Assembly (NCBI GenBank): GCA_013365365.1
Contig: JABVXU010000170.1
Span: forward strand, 1 to 64,000
DNA from: Cruorifilaria tuberocauda
Taxonomy: Eukaryota; Nematoda; Chromadorea; Rhabditida; Onchocercidae
Length of the DNA stretch: 64,000 nucleotides
Reading direction: 5' to 3'
Both the position numbers and the translations under genes were made by a program. The notes beneath the pieces were generated by a model. That model made no database searches, was not told the DNA's origin, and was given only the letters and a program-made list of their open reading frames with translations. Below are positions 1 through 12,053 of this stretch, in pieces (within the stretch, counting starts at the first letter, position 1; each line of letters opens with the position of its first letter).

Positions 1-2382
1 AAAGGAACAACTTAAATCTTGTCGCGGTTGAAGGAAATCGCCGAAACCATCAGTTATTGAAATGTCACCATTTGGAGTAAGGGATAGGAGAGGTGACAAA
101 AACGAAGGGTTTTTTTATTCCTTCCTGCCCCTCGTCTTCCCCCTCTTATCTCTATCTCATCACGGACTGTTCATCTTGTCATACCGTGCTGATCATTTCA
201 CTAAAGTGTATCAAAGGAAATTTGATCTGATGCGAAACTGAATCCATGCTAAAGCATTGTAGCGAGCGCATCATTGGATAAAAAGCTGCTTATTACACTT
301 TAGTAAAATCTTCTCGAACTCTTAAAGCACTCAGGGAAAGAGAGAAAGAGAGAGATGAAAAGCTTCGCGAAGAATTTCAACGATATGTGAAGAGACAAAT
401 CGTAGATTCGTTTTATTGGCATCGGGAAAGTGATACTGATTAGTTTAAAATGATACTTGTACAGATATAGTCGTCATTAAATTAACGTATAGCTGTTCGG
501 GAACAGTGTTGAATATTAATCCCGTATTGTAGCGAATTTTCGTCCCTACTTTGGCACGTTTTTTACTTTATCCTGCATTTTCTTCTTGAGATATTAGCAT
601 TTGTTCATATTCGACGGAACGATTCGGCTACGTCTTGCACAAAAAAGAATTTTTTGCAATTCTTTCTAATTTGATTTATAAAGAAAAGGATTTCATCTTT
701 TCAATAAAATCATAGAGAAATGAAAAACGAAATGTGTCCATGATATTGTAGGATATGATTTTAACAAAAAGCTTGAAATGGAAATCAAATAATTTTCAAA
801 TTGTAATAAAATTTCAAACACTGGCTTCTGAACTTAACTCCGTAAGCGTACGTGTTATACGTAATATCTTTTGATACACATTCAAATCATGCTGCTTGCT
901 TTCCCATATGCGCGTTTCACAATGATTTTAAGAGGCAATATTTACATAAAAGTTTCAGAAAACGGCATAATAATTCAAAAAATTTTACATGCATATGATT
1001 ATGAATTAACATCATGTAGAAAGCAAGTCTATATTTAGCAAGTCCAAATACGAGTTTTATTTTAATTCTATTAAATGATTTGTTACTAAGAGAGTGAAAT
1101 TCCATCAACATAGAGCACATCGCCATTTGCTCATTCCCATTATACGAATGATTAACAAAATTGATACGATTGAGTCTAAGAAAATATTTGAACATCTCTA
1201 TTTATTTCGATTCCTACATAAATAAGAGAAAGAGAGAGAGAGCGGAAAGAAAAGTTAAAAAGTGTTTTTTAATGAGAGGGGAAAACGATGCAATGATTTT
1301 GAATTTGTTGTTACTGTTTTGGAGAAAGTATATTTTGCAAAACAAATGAAAGCATGTGAAAAAGAATTTCAAGTAGCTTTTCGAATTTTCTTATGTCACA
1401 TTTCAAGCGCTCTTAATATCCATCTGTAATAATTTATTAAAAACTTTCCCAACTTGTTGTTATATTTTATTCATTTGTGAAGTATATTTCACGTATATTT
1501 CATCTTTATTTCAATTTGATTATCGTCTATAGATCGAGAATAAAATTATGCCACTGATAATTTCTTTATTCACATTGATAATAGCGATCAAGCATGACTG
1601 ATTGTTATCATTCATTTATTCTATGACGGGAACAATAATGCGGAGTTGCTTTATTGTCGCATCTGTAAAAAAGTAATTTGCAATAACAAAGTTTAAATGC
1701 CTCATTTCAATAAATGGCAGATCACTGAATACAAGCAGTCATATAAGGCTGCTTTTATTTTGAAACATTGAAAAAATCAGCAAGCAAGGTTAATTAAAAG
1801 CAATATTAAACTATTCTTTAACCTCATTAATCTTTGGTTTTGCCAACTAAAACTGAAAGGACGTTGTATGTAGTCTGTGGAATGATATGTTTACATTAAT
1901 TTTCAAATTTTGTATTTAGGAATTTCATTTCAAAATTGCAATCTAGATTTTATTAAAAACATGAGGCGGTTTTGTATGAACGAGAGAGAACACTTGATTC
2001 TTTCTTCATCCTCACCTTATGCAATTTAAATGATTTTAAAGTGCATTAAAGCTTTGATTTTTTTCAAATATCATGATAATATATTTTTCTAAAATTTTAA
2101 CAAAGGTATTTATAAATGAAAATAACCGAATTTATGAAATAACTGGCTGAAAATTGAAAGAAATATCATTTACAAAGAAATGATATATTGCATAAAACGT
2201 GATTTTTCATTATTACCTCTTTAAATTAAATATAAACGTTCAAGTCAATGAAAATGTTGGAGTTGTTTTTGAAATAAAAACAGTTATTAACAAATTAAAT
2301 AAACTAATCTGATACATACGACATGGATTGATTCGTTTAAACTTCTTTAGAAAAAGAAAAAAATTCATCACATAAATAACAT
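1..2382. other. Gene-free stretch, left edge
   Basis: No convincing exon was found on either strand. The open frames here are short, AT-driven and match no family I recognise. A purine-rich GA run lies at about 1225-1242. The rightmost part is the 3' flank of the innexin gene. An upstream gene could end to the left of the window, but nothing here shows it. Confidence 0.6.
1225..1242. repeat. (GA)n simple repeat
   Basis: A short run of GA dinucleotides with one interruption, seen directly. A similar run lies at 8675-8687. Both are ordinary microsatellites in intergenic DNA. Confidence 0.8.
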
Positions 2383-5300
2383 TTAACTCATTAAGCACTG
2401 AAATTCAATAATTTCTGTTATAGTATGATTTCAGTTTGACTGATTAGGACTTACGAAGGAATCAAACTTGGATTTTTTTGCATTCTTCCATTCTTCATAA
2501 ATGTACCATAACGCTGCAAATAAATCAGCTGCGACCATTTCGCCAGCATTATCGCTTACCAAATGCAGCACTGTAATTGTATCCTAAAAATTTAACTTCA
2601 AACTTTTTTTTTTGATAGGAATATTACCAATCACTCAAACAGTTAACTTAAAATAATGAAAATTTATTGAAAAAATAAAATTTGAAGATGCACAAGCTGA
2701 TTAAATATTGCGATCCTTCCAACTCCTTTATATCCAATCTAATGCCCCATTCAAAGTATTGCTATTCAGGTCGTTAGCTAACGTCGATTAGATGATTGTA
2801 GTGCAAAAAAGATTTCTATCATATTAATCAAAAAAATCATTGTGATAGAAATCTTTTTTTTGTAAGAAGATGGAACTATATTTAGTGTAAATGAACAAAT
2901 AAATATTAAAATACAAACCTTTCCGACTGAATAGTGTAGGAAATAATTGAGTTCCTCTTCTGTTGGTTCAATATTATGAAAAGTCTGCAAGTGAGCTTTC
3001 TTGATGATTATATTTATCAAAAACCTAATTTAAGAAGAATTCAAATTACTGAAATTATGCGAAAATGATTTCAATCAGCACTATCTGATCTTAATGCAAC
3101 ACTACTATTTGTTCATTCTGTGAAAATTTCTTTTTTGTTTTTGTTTGAAAAATATTATTTGTTATTATCTACCATTCAGTTCAATCAATTAAAAAGGAAC
3201 AGGTGAAGAAAAATTTACCAGATAGGATGATACGAAGTTTCTAGAATAGCGTGGAACAAAAGTTATCACTATCCAGTAAGCTAAATTAAGAGTCGTCAGA
3301 AAGCCCAAACCCATCAACCAAAACCATAGGCCAAGAAATATTTTCTCATTAAACATATTTATCATTAGAACGCATTGGACAGTTTTTCGATTCGTATTAC
3401 CAATTTCTCGAATTATCACATCACAAAAGGTAACCTCAAATATGTAACATTTTAGCTATTTTAGCTACAAAAAAAATCAAGCCTTCTTTTTTAAACCGAA
3501 TATAATATAATGCAAAAAATAGAATTTTCAAATTCTGTTAAACTTTTCGAAACTTATTTATGTCATCAATTCTAGGCAGTATTTCAAAGGATATTTGAGA
3601 AGTAGTAAGGAATTTCATAAATCCATTCTAAACTTTTTCATCGTCGCATAATAGATCAAAAAACTTTGAATTTCAATGTGCAACAAACCCTCGGAAAGTT
3701 TCCGCTTACAGACCATTCTCTACTGTGAATTAAATCGTTGAGTACTCCAATACCCCATAAATGATATTGTATACCGAGAAAGCGATTCAATAAGTAGAGT
3801 TGCGCAATAATATTTAACACATTCAAACATTTACAAAATAAATATAATGTCGTAACATAAATTTGTCGTAGCGGTGCTAAAAAAATCAAAAAATTTTCAC
3901 TTAATTCCTAGCAAATTTATTTTTCGACTATAAGTAGAGAAATCAAAAAGCTTTTTAGAGCATTTTTACCATTCGTATGCTGTTACCATCTTACTGTCAT
4001 TTTGTTTTTAATCTATCGCGTACAACGATCGGATCAGTAAAATTATTTAAATGAGCTGCTAAATGAATCGAAGCATGAAATATGAAGATATGCGCAATAA
4101 GGGTTAGAACAAAAGATCTTCCAATAATATCAAACTGAAGAATTAGAGATATAATAACTACTATGTAGCTGACAAATTTAGACAATTTCCATAAATTATT
4201 ACATGTTATAATTCTCATCATATCAATATTATCAATCGAAACGTATTTTCATGAATCTTTTCTTAATGTGAAATTTCGATGTTTTCATTTGATGTTTGCA
4301 TATTTGTGAAATTAGGAAATGACTGATTCATATGCATTTATGAACTTGAAATATAATCTATGAATATTGTATTCTTTGAGATAGTTTTGTGGAACCATTA
4401 AATGTTATCGGCCATATCGTAATTAAGTTTGATTCAAACTAACTTGAATTAATGATAACATGAATTAATGTCGAATTATGAGCCGTATAGAATTTTTAAT
4501 GTTCTTATAAATTTGATCAATTTTTATTAGTATTGTCTTTAAGTGATTGTTGAAATATTTTTCAATTATTCTCTTTAAAGACATTGTAATTTAATTTTAA
4601 TTAAATCAATCGTGTGATAAAAGGTATCCAGTCTTCTGTATTCTTTAACATTCATTTCTGCTACTAATTCTATGATATTTCGGCAAAATTGGTATTTATG
4701 AATATGATCAACATAGATATCCAAATCTTTTTCTCAATTTTGCCAAGAATGAAAAGTTATCAGCGATTCGATAAAAGTGGTTCAGTCATGTTGAATAAAT
4801 CATATGTCCAATTCACCTTGAATTCCTTTTTTTACTCATTGGAACTTCCGAGATTTCAAGATTATCTTCTACAAAACTCCTTGGCATATTTCACAATTAA
4901 TTAGATGCAAAACATTCAACATTTTTAATAAAAGTACCAGTCTCTCCCAAATTATAATATTAGTGAATATTCTGAGCTTCTCAACCTATCGTTAAAAATT
5001 CGCCTCATTCTTCGTTTCTATTTCATTCTACTTCACTTCTATCTAGGCATAAATGAAGTTTTGTACGTTAGTGCTTACTCGACTCTTAGTTCCTCTGTTC
5101 ACATTCCATGTATGTGAAAGTATGCTTACCCATTAATTTCGCGTACTGATTTTTCCTTCGGTTAAAATCCATCGCATAAGTGATCTGTTGAGCTTGTGCA
5201 TATGAAGCCTTTCTATTTTTCGCTTCCTGCAACTGATCAAATTAGCTGGAAAGGAATGCGAATTTGCACCTAATATTTTATAGAAAAGAAAAGTCTTACT

Positions 5301-6578
5301 TCTTTTAAATATTGTTTTTTGCCCACTTTTCTGGTTAAAATTGCTGTATCGATAATCGCTTGCATATTTAATCCTACAAATACAAATGCATAATAATGTT
5401 CAGTAAGCTAATGCATTAATTATTTTTAACAGGAAGATTGAAAAAAATTTAGACTACTATCTTTTAACTCTACGATTCAGGAGTAGAAAAAATGTGCGTA
5501 CCTGTCCGCCAATTAAACATTGTCCAAATAGTCCGAGGCACAAGAAATAGTAAAGCTTGTAAGGTAAGAATAAACGGTATCCATTGATAATATTGTATTT
5601 GATATTGCTTACGCTCCGTAACATCCTAAAATGTTGGACAAAAAACCTGAAGAGACAAGTTCAGATGGTGAATTATTAGCATGAATAACATGAAATCCGA
5701 TGGATCGATCGATCCTATGATTTCACTTTAATTTTGAAATGCGATCAATTCGATTTGTACTAGTATATTGAATGCAAATCACCGTAGGTATATCATCAGT
5801 AAACGGTACAAAATACGTATTTTCAACAAAGCAAAAATTCTCGATATATTGTTCCCAGCCATCCTAAAAACCAATCAAGAGAAAAAAGAAAAAGTATCAT
5901 TGATTACAGTTTTGAAGTTTTAATTAAAATATATAAAGTTTGATCAATTTTTATGATTTTTTAGGCTTCGTCATCTGATTGCAGATATAAATCTTAAATG
6001 GAAGATGCAGATTATCATTCTTACGAACTAATTTAATCCCTCTCTTTGCAAATTGATTAATCTTTGATAGATTATTATAGAAAAGAGTGTGATCAAACGA
6101 ATATTAGTAATTTAAATCGATTTAAATCCATTAGCTCTGATATCTGATAAAAGACAATTCCAACCACAAATTCAGCCGGTATCCAGCACTGTAATGGTTC
6201 TCCAACATACTGTTTTGCAGCAACAGTTATTGCACAAATTAAAAGCATAATGTTAGTGACTAAATAATTACATCTGTCCACTACATCGTCATCATATTTC
6301 GGTTTCAAACTTTGAAAATATTTATCTAAAATCAGTGCAATTTCAAATCATAGATTTTAGTAAGAAGTTATGTTTAAAAATTGTAAAACGAATGAAGACT
6401 ATTTAACTTGCAAAACAGAAATTTTTTTGGGATCAAAAGTTGGAGCAGCAAAAATTGCTTGCTAATGCTAAATAAACGAAGGAGCACCAAACAGTGAATT
6501 TGAAATCATGCTTGTAGAATCTGTAATTAGTTCTGAGATGAGCAGAAACAAGCAAAACTTACCAAAATTTTGGATCAT
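2383..6578 (-). CDS. Innexin gap-junction subunit (multi-exon)
   Basis: Innexins are four-pass membrane proteins that form invertebrate gap junctions. Exons (minus strand, 5' to 3'): 6578-6563, 6325-6168, 5863-5783, 5625-5502, 5373-5300, 5226-5130, 4058-4024, 3876-3689, 3434-3219, about 2999-2919, 2583-2455 and 2397-2383. Family marks: KPKYDDDVVDR then a first membrane segment and AKQYVGEPLQCW near the N-terminus; the signature YYQWIPF; two cysteines in each extracellular loop (QCW...NFCF and TFCD...VQCV); and FPRVTFCD followed by INMFNEKIF before the fourth segment. Total is about 407 residues, usual for the family. The start MIQNFG sits 11 nt after a TTTTAG acceptor, suggesting trans-splicing. 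Uncertain points: the junction after the exon at 4058-4024 does not keep frame with the next exon unless a 10-nt micro-exon (3979-3970) is used; the acceptor at 2999 is weak; and the last exon is either spliced at a GTAAGT (ending CLMS) or read through to a stop at 2431. Confidence 0.9.
2805..2859. repeat. Perfect 17-bp inverted repeat in innexin intron
   Basis: The arms at 2805-2821 and 2843-2859 are exact reverse complements around a 21-nt loop. It lies in the last large innexin intron, between the exons at 2919 and 2583. It could fold as an RNA hairpin or be the remnant of a small inverted-repeat element. No target duplication was recognised. Confidence 0.85.
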
Positions 6579-6590
6579 GCTCTCGAGATC

Positions 6591-6596
6591 TAAAAG
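6591..6596 (-). promoter_or_regulatory. Probable trans-splice acceptor of innexin
   Basis: A TTTTAG acceptor on the minus strand (AG at 6591-6590) sits 11 nt before the innexin ATG. No convincing upstream coding exon was found, so the site is read as a spliced-leader acceptor. This is inference; an untranslated 5' exon is the alternative. Confidence 0.4.
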
Positions 6597-6599
6597 ATC

Positions 6600-9571
6600 A
6601 GTCAGATGCTTATCTGAAATTGGACTAAATTTGTAAGTTTAAAAAAAGCAAGCAGTTGGATAAAAATTAAAAATTTTAAATATTCATCGAAGAATTTCAC
6701 TCTAATTAAATGAGGTTTGATTCATTAATCTGATTTAAAACGATGTTAAAAAATGAAATTATTGATTAGAAGACTTTCAATAAGGAAAAATAACAAAAAT
6801 TTTGATTCTAAACATGAAATCGAGCGATTTAGTTATCTCCTAACCGTAACCGAGAGAGCGATGAAATGAAGAGATAATGATAGCATGAGCACACTTTCCC
6901 GAGACATTCATTCAATTTTAATTACATCATACTGATTCCTAAGCTGAAACACCAAAGTTCTCGAAATTTTAATGGCCAATGAATACTTATAGTACTCCTG
7001 AAGTGAAATTTTTTTTCATAGACTAATAATACATTGATGTGTCTGAATTATGATGATTTTACTTTATATTTGATAATTTCTATGAACCTTTTTCCTTCTT
7101 TATATTTTGATAATTTCTATTCTAATTTTCTGATTTTTTTCTCAACGTTCCAAATTTTTTTGCTCATGAATCACATTTACAAAAATCAAGATGATTGGAA
7201 TCAGATTCGAAGCGAGCGAGAAGTTATCACTCATTCCGTTATTCTCGTCATTCGTCTAGGTAATTAGATAGAAACAAATAGAGATAGCTTTACTCAGATT
7301 TGGCTGTTAATTTATTATAAAAGGATTGAAAGAATAGAAATGAAGCAATAAACTAATCGTAAAACCTGAGGGTTTCTTTTAGTGGAAATTCAACAGAAAA
7401 ACTGTAGAATATTAAATCACATAATAAATATAGCAGACTCAATCTAGCTTTCCATGTTTTGAATTTATACAATTTGGCATTGCTCCAATGTTTTGCTTTG
7501 AATTTTCGAAACTGATCAGTCGATAACTTTTATTCTATATCGTGAAAATTTGAAAGAACATCTCAGAATTTTTCGATTGTGGAAATATGGCTCAATTATT
7601 TTTGATAGCAACATGATAATGACTTATACTAGAAGTAGTTGAGTCCAGAACTACTACTATCAGTTCCTCTGCACTTGATGAAACTTATCAAAATTAATAA
7701 ATTAATTTGGATATTAAATTATCCTCAAATTATTTTAATTAATGTTCAAATTTGGTGCAAATATTTTCATGTAGCTACAAACGACCATAATTTAAAGATA
7801 TTTACTGGAACTAACAAGCAATGTGCGACATAAAAACATTGAAATTTTGAAATAGTATCATTATAATACCAATTACCTTGTTATTTGCATACATTACTGA
7901 CAGTTACACATTCAGCGAATCTGAATTACTTAACTTCAACATAACTTAGCTGCTTTTAAATGATGAGTTTTTGACTTCCAGTAGCAAATATACCATGTGC
8001 ATCTTTTATCTTTTCAGAAAAATCTACTTTGTAATTTGATACTAGATATTAAGTACTCTTAATTTACAATTTAAAAAAATTGACGAAGAATGGTTCATCA
8101 TAATTGCAGAATCATACAAACTTCAGTGTTATGAATAATGAAGATGAATATAGTTTTATCGTTCAAAACACTTATTTGGCAATAATTTCTTCCTTTTTCA
8201 AAATGCATTTTTCATTTTTAAATTTAAATTTGAATTTTTAATTCGATACTATTCTTTAATTTTTAAACTAACAGGATTATATTTCGCTCAGGATAAGCAA
8301 TCTTTTCAAATACCTTTATCAGAGGAGGAAATTTAATTATATTGAAGATTGATGTTTTTCAAAGGTGTAATGGCAAGTTACTTGGCATCAGAGAGCCGAT
8401 AGTACTTTTTCCTGTTCAGTAGCGAGAGTGAGGCAATGTCATAAAAGATTTTGTTAACGGAAAACTATTCATTAATATCGTCCCATTTATAATCATCTAT
8501 AATTTTCTTGATTTTTCATGATAATGAGAACATGGACTTCAATAAGTAATACTGATTAATTAATGCATTTCTCGTGGAGAAATCTCAGAGATAAAAGTTA
8601 TTGCTTAGTATTGTTAGGAAAATCTTTCTAATTTCCTAAAGGAAGAAAAATCATGTGTAACTTCGTATATTAAGAAGAGAGAGAGAGGTAAAATTAAGTC
8701 TTTGTAATTAAAAAATTTTCACATCTAACTTCACAGGTACCAAATGTAATTATTGATTTTTCTCAAGTGAACCTAGTGTACATCATCTAACGGTGAGTCG
8801 GAAAAAATTTTGAATGCGGAAATGTCGCTATCACTCTCCAACCAAATAAATCATGAGAACTCGGGCACTTATGTCATTGTTTATCGGTTCACGCCCAAAC
8901 TCACTGTCACGACAATGATTCGAGAAATTTTTCTCCACGCATCCAACTGTTAACAATCCTTCTGACACGTATTTTGGGCAAAAAAGGAAATGTCAGATGA
9001 TAAACGATATCATGTGAAAACAAGTTATATAACATGATAATAACCCCTATCTTCATTTATTCATCCATGGCCATTATCGAAAAATGGCATTGAATTCTCA
9101 TTTTTTTTACACTTGGAAAAAAATTTGTTTGCCCATTGTCTATTTTATTTCGAGTCACTATAGATTGGCGGCTTCAGATTACAGCATTAATCCTTCTTAA
9201 AGAATATGATGTTAAAATAATTTCATTTTAGCTTTCAGGAATAAAATGAACAAATTTTCTTCTCTTTTTTATTAAAAATTTTCAAAATTTAAACTTCAAA
9301 ATTGTCTTGACATTCCAATTTTCCAGCGAATTTCTCAAATTTCTTGGTTTATTATTAAGAACAATCACAGATATTTATGATTCAAGCGTGTTTGTAGCAT
9401 ATTACACGTGACAAATATAAATCACAAAAGTGGTTATACGAAAGGTCTTTGAGTACGTATTACATGTGATAATTAAATATAGGTTATGAAAAGGATAATT
9501 TGTCTTGAAGTATTTTTAAATTAATACTTATGGTGAATAAAATTCAAGGGAAAAATTCGTTCGATTAGAAT
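6600..9571. other. Intergenic, innexin 5' to collagen 5'
   Basis: This is the shared upstream region of a minus-strand innexin and a plus-strand collagen, which are transcribed away from each other. Several short open frames are seen (7034-7267, 7639-7833) but none has splice context or family similarity. A slightly GC-richer block at about 8780-8980 and an E-box repeat pair at 9400-9472 are the only distinct structure. Confidence 0.5.
9400..9472. promoter_or_regulatory. Paired E-box direct repeat upstream of collagen
   Basis: Two 15-bp copies at 9400-9414 and 9458-9472 match at 13 of 15 bases, with a 58-bp period. One holds CACGTG and the other CATGTG, both flanked by TTA. They lie about 100-170 bp before the collagen ATG, so a role as bHLH binding sites is a reasonable inference, not shown by the sequence alone. 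Confidence 0.35.
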
Positions 9572-11262
9572 ATGGGCCTTCTCACAAATGTCAGTATAGC
9601 AAGCATCATTTCTACGATAATTGTACTGACATGCAGCATTGCTGTGACCCATTTGATCAATGATTTAAACTCACTTTATGATGAAATTATGAGCGGTGTG
9701 CAAGAAATCAAGGTAATTTAATGCTGCATCTTTTTTTTAATTTTTTGTTTTGCTAATCATAGAGATTACGAAATGATTATCAAAAGTTGGGTGAATTATG
9801 CATAATATCCATCTTATCACAAAAACGAGTAAGAATAAAAATGTTTCAAGCACAATCGTTTCAGATACAAAAAATCCTTCTAGTTTTAAATGAAATTTTT
9901 AACTGATGAACATAACTTTCGTTGAACTATTGTATTTGATAGAAAAGTTCAACGAGAAACAGAATTAAAAATTTTTTGTGCGTAAAACGTCCAAAATAAT
10001 ATTTTGAAATCAATCAATTGAAATCCAACATTTGATAAAGAGAAATGATAAATGAAGATTTGAATATGTACAAATGATGAATAAATGTTATTACACCTGA
10101 AGATTATTAACGAAAACGCATGGAATGGAATGACGCAGGCATTTAGAAGTGATAAAACCCAAGCAATTCAGTTCTTTCTCAGTCGTTGCCGGAGGACAAA
10201 AAGATCTTTTCCTGTTCAACAATGTGGTAAAATCGAAATTTTTGAAACAATGAAATTCTGTTGATCGAATTTAGAAATTCCAAGCTAGATTAAGGATTTC
10301 AGTTTCGTTGAATTAATTAACCATAAAACAGATAATTTTGTACTAGAATTTCAGTATGTGGTCAAAGCCCTAATAGATGTCCCCGTGGTAAAAAAGGTCA
10401 ACAAGGCGAAAAAGGAGAACCAGGAGGTCAAATTTGCTTTATTACAGGATGTTTCCTCTCGGCATAATCAAAATTATTTTTTTAATATACCATTTTAAAA
10501 TATTTATATTGCAGAATCGGGTGAACCAGGCCTACCAGGATTCCCAGGTGCTGCTGGCATCAACGTTATTCTAAATTCGCCAGAATCAGGCTGTATTAAG
10601 TGCCCAGTTGGACCGAATGGACTGCGAGGTCCAAATGGACAGCCAGGTAAAACTGGTTCACCAGGAAAACCTGGAACTGTTGGAGTACAAGGGAGAAATG
10701 GAATGCCGGGACCATTAGGTTTACCTGGTAATGACGGCGAATTAGGTAAGTTCATATTTCGAATAGCAATATATAAAATGTGAATATGTAAAACTGATTC
10801 ACACTTTAAAGCTATAAATCAAAATTTCAGGTAATCCAGGTCAACCGGGACCTGATGGACCATCGGGAAAAAGCAGTATAAGATACATTTCGATACCTGG
10901 TGATCAAGGTACAGTCGGTGAACAGGGAAGACCTGGAAAGCAGGGGAAAGATGGACGAAACGGCATTCCTGGAGGCCAAGGTGAAATTGGACCTGTTGGA
11001 CCGAAGGGTTTACCTGGAAGAGTCGGTGTACCAGGTTTACCAGGAAAGGTAAGTTTTTCTGCATAAAATGAAAAAGAGGATTTTTTTTGGAATATCATTG
11101 AAAAAATTTAAACTGAATAAGATTCTGAGATCTTTGTGAAATCCATTGTTTTACAACCACATTTCTTACTACTTTTTAAGAAGTGGAAAATTTCAGCGAG
11201 GAAAGTCCGGACTACCTGCACCTCAAATTCACTACTGTCCTTGTCCAGTACTCCTGTTGTAA
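9572..11262 (+). CDS. Cuticle collagen, six exons
   Basis: A structural protein of the nematode exoskeleton. Exons: 9572-9712, 10103-10226, 10355-10426, 10515-10745, 10831-11048, 11197-11262; all phases close, giving 283 residues, a normal cuticle-collagen size. Residues 1-47 form the hydrophobic N-terminal domain (Col_cuticle_N type), with a membrane/signal segment around IISTIIVLTCSIAV. Exon 2 carries RRTKR, matching the subtilisin-type processing site of this family, and is followed by a cysteine knot QQCVCG...RCPRG that opens the Gly-X-Y domain. The triple-helix region is interrupted by a segment containing two cysteines (GCIKC) and by an SSIRYISI stretch. The C-terminus ends CPCPVLLL after the last cysteines. 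The start is the only ATG before the hydrophobic domain; an AG acceptor (GATTAG) lies 3 nt upstream. Which collagen subfamily it belongs to cannot be set by eye. Confidence 0.92.
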
Positions 11263-11329
11263 TCCGTAAGGACAAAACTGAAACGGTATAAAAATATACT
11301 GATAGAAAATAAGCATCAAAAAGATGGAG

Positions 11330-11335
11330 AATAAA
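11330..11335 (+). terminator. Candidate poly(A) signal of collagen
   Basis: An AATAAA hexamer lies 67 nt after the collagen stop codon on the same strand, at a suitable distance for cleavage and polyadenylation. Such hexamers are common in AT-rich DNA, so this is only likely. Confidence 0.45.
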
Positions 11336-11541
11336 GAGAAAATACAAAAGAGGAAAACATCGGTCAAGCCAGTAAATTAAATTCAACATTTTTCGATAGG
11401 AAATTAATTTCAGTTTTACTTTCCAAAATTTTAATTTTGAAAGTTCTGAAGTAATATATGATTTCGTAGCTAATTATAGATTGTAAGAGTTGATAAGAAA
11501 GAAATTTTTGTAAAAGATAAGATAACCAGGCGGATCTATTA

Positions 11542-12053
11542 TCATGTTCTGTGCTGTTCCAGTTGCCGTTTCAAAAGTTCATTCTCCGCAACTACCTGTT
11601 CATATTCCTTTTTTAAACCAACTGTCTCATGCGCTTTTTCTTCCGCTTCATTCAAACATTTTTGTAATTCATTTTGCTTAGAAGAATCTTTTCCATTCTA
11701 TCTATAAAAGTTTCTTCTCATTTGGTTCTCTTAATAACTTGATTTGATAAGTAAACTAGCAAAGTAATTTGGTAATATTAGAACCAATGAAATCGTAAGA
11801 TACTCTTCCAAATTGCTTCATTCCATCGTTTCAAAAAAATATTTCAAGAAAAAAGGAATCAGTCTTAGCTGCAGGATGGCACTTTAAAAGTCTTTTTAGA
11901 GAGTCCGAAAAAATCAAATCATTTTTAAATATATTTTTCTTTGGGATATAATAAAGGCTTTGAAATATCAGAAATGCCAACCTTTGTGATATGGAGATTT
12001 CTCTGCAGTGATGTAATGATCTTTTTTATCTCTTTCATGACTTCTTCTGCCAT
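11542..12053 (-). CDS. Putative small coiled-coil protein, BAP31 tail-like
   Basis: Two minus-strand exons, 12053-11982 and 11697-11542, join in phase 0 with an AAG/GTTGGC donor and a TAG acceptor to give 75 residues. The start MAEEVMKEIKKIITSLQRN is preceded by a stop, and the end reads ENELLKRQLEQHRT then TGA. The product is rich in Glu, Lys, Leu and Gln in a heptad-like pattern. The pattern LKKEYEQVVAEN resembles the C-terminal coiled coil of the ER protein BAP31 (EYDRLLEE type), but no three-pass membrane part was found upstream. It may be the end of a longer gene, a relic, or a small stand-alone protein. The exon at 11697-11542 looks coding; the first exon is less sure. Confidence 0.4.

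Noticed and set aside
5702..5715. 14-bp palindrome of GATC repeats in an innexin intron
   Set aside because: Short perfect palindromes of this size are expected in 64 kb, and nothing else marks it.
10504..11098. Proline-rich open frames on the minus strand
   Set aside because: These are antisense readings of the plus-strand Gly-X-Y collagen repeats, which turn into Pro-rich frames.
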